This document shows, one piece after another, positions 1-9,954 of a stretch of DNA of 64,000 bases. The translations under genes and the position numbers were made by a program. Positions within the stretch are counted from its first letter, which is position 1. Each line of letters starts with the position of its first letter. The DNA comes from Streptomyces qaidamensis (lineage in GTDB: Bacteria; Actinomycetota; Actinomycetes; Streptomycetales; Streptomycetaceae), in NCBI RefSeq assembly GCF_001611795.1, contig NZ_CP015098.1, positions 2,976,001-3,040,000 of the forward strand, in the 5' to 3' direction. The notes below the pieces were generated by a model that searched no databases, was not told the DNA's origin, and was given only the letters and a program-made list of their open reading frames with translations.

Positions 1-371
1 CGGAGCCAGGCGTCCACGCCGGGCAGGGCCGACAGGTCGTCGCCGGACTTCAGCGCGCCCATCGCACCGCAGTGTGAGTGACCGCACACCACGATGTCCT
101 GAACCCCGAGCACCTCCAGTGCGTACTCGATGGTGGCCGCCTCTCCACTGGCCCCGGGCCGTCCGTAGGGCGGCACGATATTTCCCGCGTTCCGCAGCTC
201 GAATATCTCTCCCGGCCGCGCTCCGGTGATCATCGCGGGTATGACCCGCGAGTCCGAGCAGGTAATGAAAAGCGCCTCGGGATATTGCCCTTCGGCCAGT
301 TTCCGGTATTCACCGCTGTTGAAATCGACGCGCGTCCTGAACGTCCGGGCACGGTCCAGCAAAGCCCTCAT
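1..371 (-). CDS. Beta-class carbonic anhydrase, 3' part cut off by window edge
   Basis: Interconverts CO2 and bicarbonate in the cytoplasm. The visible 123 residues begin MRALLDRARTF and carry the two zinc-binding motifs of beta carbonic anhydrases: CSDSR (Cys and Asp) and HSHCGAM (His and Cys), separated by the usual 'RNAGNIV' type segment. The start at 371 is chosen because an AGGAG ribosome site lies just upstream on the minus strand. The C-terminal third lies beyond base 1. The next gene is divergent (start 588), so the 216-base gap between them should hold both promoters. Family assignment is firm; whether it works alone or beside a SulP transporter cannot be seen. Confidence 0.93.
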   Translation of the reverse strand, partial: MRALLDRARTFRTRVDFNSGEYRKLAEGQYPEALFITCSDSRVIPAMITGARPGEIFELRNAGNIVPPYGRPGASGEAATIEYALEVLGVQDIVVCGHSHCGAMGALKSGDDLSALPGVDAWL

Positions 372-587
372 CGCACTCTCCTGAGCTGGGGTTCCTCCCT
401 GTGCGCTCCACCGTAGACCGCCGACCTACAGAGGAAGGTTAAGTAAACCCCAGAGCCCGGCCAGCAATTGCACATTCTTTGTCCGGATTCCCAGTTGCAG
501 CGTCTTCTTGTAGCGTGTGAACTCCGCGGCAGGGAATGTTATTCACACTGCCCGGATTCATGCCGGTTTCACGGAGAGACAGGACGT
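372..587. promoter_or_regulatory. Divergent intergenic region, carbonic anhydrase / two-component operon
   Basis: This 216-base gap separates two divergent genes and is noticeably richer in A and T than its surroundings (for example around 425-490). It must contain the promoters of both, but I could not pick a convincing -35/-10 pair. No RNA gene or open frame with coding-type third-position bias was seen. Confidence 0.4.
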
Positions 588-1403
588 ATGGGCCTACGAG
601 TGCTGCTCATCGAAGACGACGAGACGATCGCCGAGCCGCTCGCCGAGGGGCTCGGCCACTTCGGGCTGACGGTCGACCACGTCGCCACCGGGACGGACGG
701 CCTGAGAGGCCCGTACAACGACGTCGTGCTGCTCGACCTGGGACTGCCGGACATGGACGGCATCGACGTGTGCCGCGGCATCCGGCAGGTCTCGGACGTG
801 CCCATCGTCATCCTCAGCGCACGCGGCGAGGAGGCCGACCGCGTGCTGGGTCTGGAGCTGGGCGCCGACGACTACCTGGCGAAACCGTTCAGCGTGCGGG
901 AACTGGTCGCCCGGGTCCGTGCGGTGACCCGCCGCACACAACGCACCCAACACACCCACACGGCGTTCCCCGAGACGCCGGGCCCGTTGAGCGCCCCCGA
1001 GCCGGCACCGGCCGAACCGGCCTACGAACCCGCCCCGGCCCTGTCCTACGAACCCCCGGCGGCGTCCGCGTCCACCCCCGACCCCGCCCCCGCGCACGAC
1101 CCGGGCCCGCTCGTCGTGGACCGCCGTACCCGCCAGGTCTGGGTCGGCGACGCCCCCGTCCTGCTCACGCCCAAGGAGTTCGACCTGCTGGCGCTGCTCA
1201 GCGAGGACCCCGGCGCGGTCTACTCGCGGCAGCAGATCCTCGACCGCGTCTGGGACCCGCACTACGACGGCCCGACCAAGACGCTGGACGTCCATGTCGC
1301 CGCGCTGCGCCGCAAGCTGGGGCACCCGGCGTGGATCCGGACCCTGCGGGGCGTCGGATTCCGGCTGTCCGTGCACACGGGGCCGCAGGTGGCCTCTCCA
1401 TGA
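588..1403 (+). CDS. OmpR/PhoB-family response regulator
   Basis: Cytoplasmic transcription factor phosphorylated by the kinase encoded next. The receiver domain (about residues 3-115) has the acidic pocket LLIEDDE, the phospho-acceptor Asp in VVLLDLGLPDMDG and the conserved Lys in LAKPF. The winged-helix domain fills the last 90 residues (LTPKEFDLLALLSEDP, then the recognition helix before LDVHVAALRRKLG). Between them is an unusually long linker of about 60 residues rich in Pro, Ala and Glu, with repeats like YEPAPA; most OmpR proteins have 10-20 residues there. Start 588 follows a GGAGAG site; an upstream frame extends but has no site. It overlaps the kinase gene by ATGA. Confidence 0.93.
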   Translation: MGLRVLLIEDDETIAEPLAEGLGHFGLTVDHVATGTDGLRGPYNDVVLLDLGLPDMDGIDVCRGIRQVSDVPIVILSARGEEADRVLGLELGADDYLAKPFSVRELVARVRAVTRRTQRTQHTHTAFPETPGPLSAPEPAPAEPAYEPAPALSYEPPAASASTPDPAPAHDPGPLVVDRRTRQVWVGDAPVLLTPKEFDLLALLSEDPGAVYSRQQILDRVWDPHYDGPTKTLDVHVAALRRKLGHPAWIRTLRGVGFRLSVHTGPQVASP

Positions 1404-2887
1404 CCCGCCGGCTGCTGCTCAGCTACCTCAGCCTCGCCGCGCTGGTGCTGCTCTGCCTGGAGATCCCGCTGGGCTTCGTGTACTCGCGCGGCGAGCGGGA
1501 GCGGGTGGTCAACGCGGCGAAGGACGAGGCCGAGTCGGTCTCGGCGTACGCGGCGCTGTCCCTGGCGGCGGGGCGAGCCGAGCGGGACCTGCCCGGGCGG
1601 GTGGCGCACTGCGCGCAGCGCATCGGGGGCAAGGTGGTGATCGTCGACGCGGCGGGCACGCCGCTCGCCGCCTCGCACCGGCTGGACGCCGGGATGTCCG
1701 GCACGCTGGCCACCCGGCCGGGCATCGCGGCGGCGCTGCGGGGCACTTCGACCGTGGACGTCCGCACCTCCACCATCGGCGGGGTCGAGTACCTGTCGGT
1801 GGCCGCGCCGGTCGGCCAGGAGGCGCGGCCGGTGGGTGCGGTGTGGCTGACGGTGCCGACGCGGACGGTCCACGGGCGGGTGCACCACGTCTGGCTGCTG
1901 CTCGCGCTGGGCGGGTTCGCCGTGCTGACGGCTGTCGCGGTGGTCGGTTTCGCCTTCGCCCGCTGGGCGGGCCGCCCCATCCGTGAACTGGAGCAGGCCA
2001 CGCACGACTTGGCCGACGGCGGCCGGTTCGAGCCGGTGACGATCACCAAGGGGCCGCCGGAAGTACGCAGTCTGGCCGCGGCGTTCAACCACACCGCCGC
2101 CCGGCTCGCCCATCTGCTGGCGTCCCAGCGGGCGTTCGCGGGTGAGGCCTCGCACCAGCTGAAGACACCGCTGGCGGCGCTGCGGCTGCGCCTGGAGAAC
2201 ATGGAGCCGGACGTCGCCGCCCGCGCCCGGGGCAGTCTCACCGCGGCCGTCACGGAGACGGACCGGCTCGCCCGGATGGTCGGGCACCTGCTGGCCATGG
2301 CGCGGCTGGAGGAGCACGCGGCCATTCCCGCCACGGTCGATCTGGGTGCGGTCTGCGCGGAGCGGCACCGCACCTGGCAGCCGCTGTTCGCACGGGAGGA
2401 CGTCTCGCTGGTGCTCTTCGCGGGGAGCGTGGGCCCGGTGCTCGCGGTGCCGGGGGCCGTGGAGCAGATCATGGACAACCTGCTGTCCAACGCCCTGCGG
2501 GCGTCCCCGGCGGGCAGCACCGTCACGGTCGAACTGCGGCTGCAGGCCCCGCCCCGGCGGGCGTTGCGCGACAGCCGCCCCCGCTGGGTCGACCTGCACG
2601 TCACCGACGAGGGCCCGGGCATGACGGAGGAGCAGCGGGCCCGCGCCTTCGACCGCTTCTGGCGCGCCCCGGGCGCCCCCAAGGGCGGTACGGGACTCGG
2701 CCTCGCCCTGGTGCAGCGCCTGGCCCATGCCAGCGGCGGGGAGGCGACCCTGCGCGCGGCGGCCACCGGCGGCCTGGACGTGGTGATCCGGCTGCCGTCC
2801 GCACGGCCGCCGGGCGAGAGCGACCACGGGCCGGGCGGTGACCGCCCGAGGAGGCCGAGACGGGAGGCACCGGCGCTGCCGGCGTAG
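1400..2887 (+). CDS. Sensor histidine kinase, partner of the preceding regulator
   Basis: Membrane sensor of 495 residues. It has an N-terminal transmembrane helix (LLLSYLSLAALVLLCLEIPL), an extracytoplasmic domain of roughly 130 residues, a second helix near residues 160-185 (LLLALGGFAVLTAVAVVGF), a HAMP segment, the H-box GEASHQLKTPLAALR with the phosphorylated His, the N-box IMDNLLSNALRAS, and G-boxes DEGPGM and GTGLGLALV. It is translationally coupled to the regulator by an ATGA overlap, so the two form one operon. The signal is unknown. The extracytoplasmic domain shows no domain I can name. Confidence 0.93.
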   Translation: MTRRLLLSYLSLAALVLLCLEIPLGFVYSRGERERVVNAAKDEAESVSAYAALSLAAGRAERDLPGRVAHCAQRIGGKVVIVDAAGTPLAASHRLDAGMSGTLATRPGIAAALRGTSTVDVRTSTIGGVEYLSVAAPVGQEARPVGAVWLTVPTRTVHGRVHHVWLLLALGGFAVLTAVAVVGFAFARWAGRPIRELEQATHDLADGGRFEPVTITKGPPEVRSLAAAFNHTAARLAHLLASQRAFAGEASHQLKTPLAALRLRLENMEPDVAARARGSLTAAVTETDRLARMVGHLLAMARLEEHAAIPATVDLGAVCAERHRTWQPLFAREDVSLVLFAGSVGPVLAVPGAVEQIMDNLLSNALRASPAGSTVTVELRLQAPPRRALRDSRPRWVDLHVTDEGPGMTEEQRARAFDRFWRAPGAPKGGTGLGLALVQRLAHASGGEATLRAAATGGLDVVIRLPSARPPGESDHGPGGDRPRRPRREAPALPA

Positions 2888-2891
2888 GGCT

Positions 2892-2918
2892 CGTGCCGCG
2901 CGGGGCGCAGCCGGCACG
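2892..2918 (+). terminator. Hairpin downstream of the two-component operon
   Basis: Perfect 7-bp arms CGTGCCG and CGGCACG enclose a 13-base loop, starting five bases after the kinase stop codon. There is no T tract, as is common for Streptomyces terminators, so this is inferred from position and structure only. Confidence 0.45.
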
Positions 2919-3052
2919 CAGTATGCCGCCCCACGGCCACGAGTTGGCCATGCCCCGTCAACCCTGCCCCCTTAGCGTCCCTCTCGCCTCCCCCCGCGCA
3001 CGACCCTGCCGTCGACCGGCGGCAGGGCGATACGGCACCTCTTGGAGTGAGA

Positions 3053-4210
3053 GTGGAACGTCGTAGCCTCCTGCGTGCGGCCGTCCTCGGCGGCACATCG
3101 GCCGCTCTGGGCGGAACGTTGTGGCGCGGCGCCGCGTACGCGGCCCCCGCCCAGCCCGGCACCGGCCCCTACGGGCCGCTGGGCTCCCCGGACGCCAACG
3201 GCATCCGACTCCCCAGCGGCTTCACGAGCCGGGTGATCGCCCGGTCCGGCCAGCGCGTCGGCAGCACGTCGTACACCTGGCACAACGCCCCGGACGGCGG
3301 CGCCTGTTACGCCGACGGCACGGGCTGGATCTATGTCTCCAACTCCGAGATCAACCCCTCGGGCGGCGCGAGCGCGGTCAAGTTCTCGGCGACGGGCGCG
3401 ATCACCGGCGCGTACCGGATCCTCTCCAACACCCGCCAGAACTGCGCGGGCGGCAAGACACCGTGGAACACCTGGCTGTCCTGCGAGGAGGTGTCCCTCG
3501 GCTACGTCTACGAGACCGACCCGTGGGGCACCGACGCGGCGGTGCAGCGTGCGGCGATGGGCCGCTTCAAGCACGAGGCGGCGGCCGCCGACCCGGTGCG
3601 CAAGGTGATCTACCTGACCGAGGACGAGACGAACGGCCGCTTCTACCGCTTCGTCCCCGCCACCTGGGGCAACCTGTCGTCCGGCAGACTCCAGGTGATG
3701 GTCGCGGGCAGCGCCACGAGCGGCTCCTTCACCTGGGCCGACATCCCCGACCCGGACGGCTCCCCCACCGCCACCCGCTCCCAGGTCTCCGGCTCGAAGT
3801 CCTTCAACGGCGGCGAGGGCTGCCACTACGCCGACGACACGGTCTGGTTCACCACCAAGGGCGACAACCGCGTCTGGCAGCTCAACCTCCTCACCAACAC
3901 GTACGAACTGGCCTACGACGACTCCCTCGTCAACGGCACGGCCCCCCTCACCGGCGTCGACAACATCACCGGCGCCTCCTCCGGCGACCTCTTCGTCGCC
4001 GAGGACGGCGGCAACATGGAGATCTGCGTGATCACCCCGGACGACGTCGTCGCCTCGTTCCTTCGCGTCGACGGCCAGTCGGGCTCGGAGATCACAGGTC
4101 CGGCCTTCTCCCCCGACGGCACCCGCCTCTACTTCTCCAGCCAGCGCGGCACCAGCGGCAGTTCCTCGGGCGGCATCACCTACGAGGTGACGGGCCCGTT
4201 CCGCTCGTGA
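3053..4210 (+). CDS. Tat-exported PhoX/DUF839-family protein
   Basis: Probable secreted phosphatase-like beta-propeller of about 385 residues. The N-terminus has a twin-arginine signal (ERRSLLRAAVLGG) ending near AYAAPAQ. Downstream features typical of the PhoX family include the repeated acidic loops, CEEVSLGYVYE, GRFKHEAAA, YLTEDE and the FNGGEGCHYADD segment; family members bind calcium and iron and hydrolyse phosphoesters. GTG at 3053 is preferred because GGAG lies five bases upstream; GTG at 3047 would overlap that site. It is shorter than many PhoX enzymes (often over 500 residues), so phosphatase activity is inferred, not assured. It stands alone between two hairpins. Confidence 0.8.
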   Translation: MERRSLLRAAVLGGTSAALGGTLWRGAAYAAPAQPGTGPYGPLGSPDANGIRLPSGFTSRVIARSGQRVGSTSYTWHNAPDGGACYADGTGWIYVSNSEINPSGGASAVKFSATGAITGAYRILSNTRQNCAGGKTPWNTWLSCEEVSLGYVYETDPWGTDAAVQRAAMGRFKHEAAAADPVRKVIYLTEDETNGRFYRFVPATWGNLSSGRLQVMVAGSATSGSFTWADIPDPDGSPTATRSQVSGSKSFNGGEGCHYADDTVWFTTKGDNRVWQLNLLTNTYELAYDDSLVNGTAPLTGVDNITGASSGDLFVAEDGGNMEICVITPDDVVASFLRVDGQSGSEITGPAFSPDGTRLYFSSQRGTSGSSSGGITYEVTGPFRS

Positions 4211-4234
4211 CGAGGGTCGTGCGCGACACCTGAG

Positions 4235-4266
4235 CCGGACCCGCCGGTGACCATCGGCGGGCCCGG
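4235..4266 (+). terminator. Terminator hairpin after the PhoX-like gene
   Basis: Arms of 12 bases (CCGGACCCGCCG and CGGCGGGCCCGG, one A-C mismatch) flank an 8-base loop, 25 bases after the stop codon. Position and strength suggest a factor-independent terminator. Confidence 0.65.
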
Positions 4267-4326
4267 CCGTTCCACCGGTTGGGCAGTTCGCAGCGGGCTG
4301 CCCGGCCGATGGAAGGAAACACCACC

Positions 4327-4845
4327 GTGGACACGACCGTGCCCGTCCCGAAGGCGCCGGGTGTGCTGCCCCGTGCCGAGTGGGTCAAGACACTGCCGCA
4401 GACCGTCGTCGCGTCCTGCGTCCTGCTGCTCGACGCCGAGGACCGGCTCCTGCTGCTGCGCTACGCCGGGGGCCTGCCCGCCGCGGGGCTCTGGGGGCTG
4501 CCGGGCGGCATGCTCGACCACGGCGAGGATCCCGCCGGTGCCGCGCGCCGGGAGCTGCACGAGGAGACCGGCATCGTCCTGGAAGAGGACCCGCGGCTCA
4601 TCGGTTACGACCACCGGGCGGATGTGCTGGGCACGGGGCCGGTGATCGACTTCTACTTCCACGGTGGCCGCCTCCCGGCCGGGCAGCCCGTCCGGCGCAG
4701 CCCGGAGCACGACGACCACGGCCTCTTCGCCCTCACTGAACTGGAGTCCATGCCGCTGGCGACCCTCCTGCCGACCCTCGGCGCGCTGCTCACCGCCGCC
4801 CGGTCCGGCACCGTTGTGTGCCTGCGGGAAGGGCGCCCCCGGTGA
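4327..4845 (+). CDS. NUDIX hydrolase
   Basis: Predicted to cleave a nucleoside diphosphate linked to another group, with Mg2+. The NUDIX box is complete: G in GGMLDHGED, then AARRELHEETGI supplying the REUxEExGU core. The protein is 172 residues from GTG 4327, chosen because AAGGA lies nine bases upstream; an ATG at 4309 would sit on top of that site. The substrate cannot be told from sequence. An exact 15-base repeat (CCGCCGGTGACCATC) occurs just before (4241-4255) and just after (4871-4885) the gene. The gene converges on the damaged gene at 4888-5295. Confidence 0.85.
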   Translation: MDTTVPVPKAPGVLPRAEWVKTLPQTVVASCVLLLDAEDRLLLLRYAGGLPAAGLWGLPGGMLDHGEDPAGAARRELHEETGIVLEEDPRLIGYDHRADVLGTGPVIDFYFHGGRLPAGQPVRRSPEHDDHGLFALTELESMPLATLLPTLGALLTAARSGTVVCLREGRPR

Positions 4846-4887
4846 CCGCATCCCGTCGCCCTGCTTCGTGCCGCCGGTGACCATCCT

Positions 4888-5295
4888 TCAGGACAGCAGG
4901 TCACGGCCCGCACCCGGTCCTGATGGATCAGCACGTCGAAGCAGCGGCCCAGCGCGATGTCGAACCAGTTCCGCTCTTCCGGACAGGCGGTGCCGACACT
5001 GCGCGTGGGCCGGGCCTCGGCCGGCCAGGGGAGGGCCGAGGCCCGGGGCCGTGCGCACGTCCATGACGAAGCGGTCGCAGCGCACCCGGTCCAGCGCCAC
5101 GACCGCGTCCCCGAACGCCCTGCCGACCGGCCGAAGGCCACCGGCGTCCCCGCCGGGCTCGGCGGTACGCAGGGGAGGGGCGGCCCGTCGCAGGGCGGAC
5201 CCGACCGGGTCCTCCGCAGCGGTACCCGCGGGGGCCGCGGTGAGGAGGGACAACGTGAGGACCACAAGGAAGCACCCAAAGGGGGCATACCGCAT
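4888..5295 (-). pseudogene. Small exported protein gene, apparently frameshifted
   Basis: The reading frame from ATG 5295 starts with a clear signal peptide (RYAPFGCFLVVLTLSLLTA, cleavage near GTAAED) and codon usage typical of the genome down to about base 5045. From there to about 4900 the strong third-position GC bias moves to another frame, which would read TACPEERNWFDIALGRCFDV and then VLIHQDRV. Near 4895 the first frame again looks coding and ends in DLLS and a stop at 4888. This pattern fits two compensating frameshifts, or a sequencing error in the GC runs near 5045. I do not recognise the protein. It lies just downstream of the ppdK terminator. Confidence 0.5.
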
Positions 5296-5357
5296 GGGTG
5301 CCCGGAGCCCGACGCGCCCGAACGCGCCCCTGCCCGAACGGATCCCGGGACAGCACG

Positions 5358-5398
5358 GAGCGGGGGCACCACCTCCGCACAAGGTGGTGCCCCCGCTC
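5358..5398 (-). terminator. Strong hairpin terminator of ppdK
   Basis: A perfect 17-bp inverted repeat (GAGCGGGGGCACCACCT and its complement) with a 7-base loop lies about 80 bases beyond the ppdK stop codon. It is one of the strongest stem-loops in the window and separates ppdK from the small damaged gene. Confidence 0.75.
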
Positions 5399-5476
5399 TC
5401 CTTCGTGCACCGGAGCCGCCGCGATCGGTGAGGGTGGTCGGGGACCGTCGACGGCTCCGGGTTCTGTGGGCCCCGG

Positions 5477-8224
<2,748 letters not shown>

Positions 8225-8273
8225 GGGTCTCGACTCCTCGAGGACGCGGTGGCTGCCCTGACGGGCAGGAACA

Positions 8274-8298
8274 TACCCAGATCAAAGGCGCCTGGGTA
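8274..8298 (-). promoter_or_regulatory. Stem-loop in the ppdK 5' leader
   Basis: Seven-bp arms TACCCAG and CTGGGTA close an 11-base loop 50-74 bases upstream of the ppdK start. It may be part of an untranslated leader structure or an operator. There is no match I recognise to a known riboswitch. Confidence 0.35.
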
Positions 8299-8477
8299 CG
8301 TCCACTTGTGCGTCATGCGCCTGTAACCACTCGTCCGCCAGCGGATCGAAAGTCAAGGCTGAGCAAGCAATCGCAGCCGCATGTTTTCACTTCTTGAACG
8401 CAAGAGCCTCCCTCAAGCCCTCCGAGTGCTCATGTGAGCGGAGTTTCCGCACATTTGATTTCGCTCGATGAACGATC

Positions 8478-8504
8478 AAAGGGTGGCACTCAGTGCCACC
8501 CTTT
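8478..8504 (-). terminator. 27-base palindrome, likely terminator of the ROK gene
   Basis: AAAGGGTGGCACT, one base, then the exact complement, giving 13-bp arms. On the minus strand the stem ends in TTTGAT, about 127 bases after the ROK regulator stop. A terminator is the simplest reading, though a protein-binding operator for the ppdK promoter cannot be ruled out. Confidence 0.5.
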
Positions 8505-8630
8505 GGAGAAGTGCAGCCGCTCACGATCCGCTCATCTGAGCGCAACCCTTATCAGGGGTGGCGAGAATCACGCTGCCACAGCCGCCCGGATTTCACCATG
8601 CGGACGCGTCACGGGACCGGAACGCGGCCG

Positions 8631-9833
8631 TCACACCCCGAGCGCGCGCAGCCGCTCCTCGACCCGCTCGGGCGCGTAAAGGTGCTCCACGACCATCGCA
8701 CCGGCTCCGACCAGCGCGGCCCGCTCACCCAGCCGTGCGGTCACCACCTCCAGGCGGGCGGTGGAACGGGGCAGGGCCCGCTGGTACAGCAGTTCGCGCA
8801 CGCCCGTCAGGAAGGGAGTTCCGGCCAGATCCCCGGCGATCATCAGGACGCCGGGATTGAGCAGGGTCACGACGGTCGCGAGGACCTCCCCGACCCGGCG
8901 CCCGGCCTCGCGGGCGAGTCCGACCGCCTCGGGGTGCCCGGACGCCAGCAGGTCCCGCACGTCCGAACCGGAGGCCGCCGGCACCCCCGCCTCCGCCAGC
9001 CGCCGCGCCACCGCGCCACCGCTCGCGACGGCGGCCAGACAGCCGTACGAACCGCACCGGCACAGCGCCTCGGCGCCCTCCGGCACCCGGATGTGCCCGA
9101 TGTCGCCCGCGCCGCCGTCGGTGCCCCGGAAGACCGAGCCGTCCACCACGACCCCGGCACCGATGCCGGTGGAGACCTTGACCAGTACGAAGGCGGAGCA
9201 GTCGGGGTGGCCGGCGCGCTGTTCGCCGTACGCCATGAGGTTGGCGTCGTTGTCCACCAGGACGGGCACCCCGGTGGCGCCCGTGTGCTCGGTGAGCGCC
9301 CGGGCCAGCCGGCCCCGTATGTCGTAGCCGTCCCAGCCGGGCATGATCGGCGGCTGGACGACGCGGCCGGTCTCGGAGTCGACCGGTCCGGGCACCGCGA
9401 GCCCGGCCCCGCAGACCGCCTCGGACCCGTGCCCGGACTTGACCAGCAACTCGGCGAACCAGCGCCCGAGTTCGCCGAGCACGGCGTCCGGCCCGTCCTC
9501 GACGACCAGGATGCCGGAGTGCTCGGCGAGGATCTCGCCGCTCAGCGACAGCACGGCCGCCCGGGCGTGCCGGGTGTCGAGGTCGGCCGCGAGGACCACC
9601 GCGTGCCCGTCGTCGAACTCCAGGGTGATGGAGGGCCGCCCGCCGAGCGGGGAGTCCACCGGCCCCCCGGCGCCCTCGCGCAGCCAGCCCGCGCGGAAGA
9701 GCCGGTCCAGCCGCTGGCCGACGGTCGCGCGGGACAGCCCGGTCGCCTGCTGCAGCGCACCCCGGGTCACGGCGCGGCGACTGCGCACCAGTTCGAGCAG
9801 ATCGCCGGCGCTCGCCTGAACGCGTCCCGTCAT
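8631..9833 (-). CDS. ROK-family transcriptional regulator
   Basis: Sugar-responsive repressor of 400 residues. The N-terminal winged helix (TRGALQQATGLSRATVGQRL) is followed by a ROK sugar-kinase-like domain with ATP-site remnants (VDNDANLMAYGEQ), GTDGGAGDIGHI and the zinc-binding CRCGSYGCLAAVAS. In ROK kinases the residue after GCL is usually Glu; here it is Ala. ATG 9833 is preferred over GTG 9839 because AAGGGGG is then suitably spaced. It is transcribed divergently from the hydrolase pair at 9955-13301, so it most likely controls that pair and itself; the ligand is presumably a sugar released by these enzymes. Confidence 0.92.
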   Translation of the reverse strand: MTGRVQASAGDLLELVRSRRAVTRGALQQATGLSRATVGQRLDRLFRAGWLREGAGGPVDSPLGGRPSITLEFDDGHAVVLAADLDTRHARAAVLSLSGEILAEHSGILVVEDGPDAVLGELGRWFAELLVKSGHGSEAVCGAGLAVPGPVDSETGRVVQPPIMPGWDGYDIRGRLARALTEHTGATGVPVLVDNDANLMAYGEQRAGHPDCSAFVLVKVSTGIGAGVVVDGSVFRGTDGGAGDIGHIRVPEGAEALCRCGSYGCLAAVASGGAVARRLAEAGVPAASGSDVRDLLASGHPEAVGLAREAGRRVGEVLATVVTLLNPGVLMIAGDLAGTPFLTGVRELLYQRALPRSTARLEVVTARLGERAALVGAGAMVVEHLYAPERVEERLRALGV

Positions 9834-9851
9834 GCGCACCCCCTTGTGTTT

Positions 9852-9907
9852 CCCAACCTTGCATTACATATTGGGTTTTGCGTGTTAAATAGACGTAACC
9901 CTACGGT
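9852..9907. promoter_or_regulatory. Divergent ROK/glycosidase promoter and probable operator
   Basis: On the plus strand TTGCGT (9878-9883) and TACGGT (9902-9907) are separated by 18 bases and fit a housekeeping-type promoter about 50 bases before the hydrolase start. An inverted repeat CCCAA/TTGGG (9852-9856, 9871-9875) and GTTA/TAAC overlap it and could be the ROK operator. Confidence 0.45.
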
Positions 9908-9954
9908 AGCCCCTGCCGATCCTGGTCAGGAGTACGTCTTTGGGAGAGCCCCGA

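Larger units (their letters stand above)
8225..8630. promoter_or_regulatory. 406-base gene-free region upstream of ppdK and downstream of the ROK gene
   Basis: No open frame here has coding-like bias. It holds several dyads: the leader stem at 8274-8298, a near-perfect palindrome GCTCATGTGAGC around 8430-8441, an inverted repeat TTTGAT/ATCAAA spanning about 8455-8480, and the 27-base palindrome at 8478-8504. The motif GATCAAAGG occurs twice, near 8279 and 8475. Lower GC than the genes around it suggests promoter and operator function for ppdK. A small RNA is possible but unproven. Confidence 0.45.

Noticed and set aside
5358..5398. Long perfect inverted repeat as a possible insertion-sequence end
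   Set aside because: The two arms are adjacent with a 7-base loop, there is no transposase nearby, and it sits where a ppdK terminator is expected.
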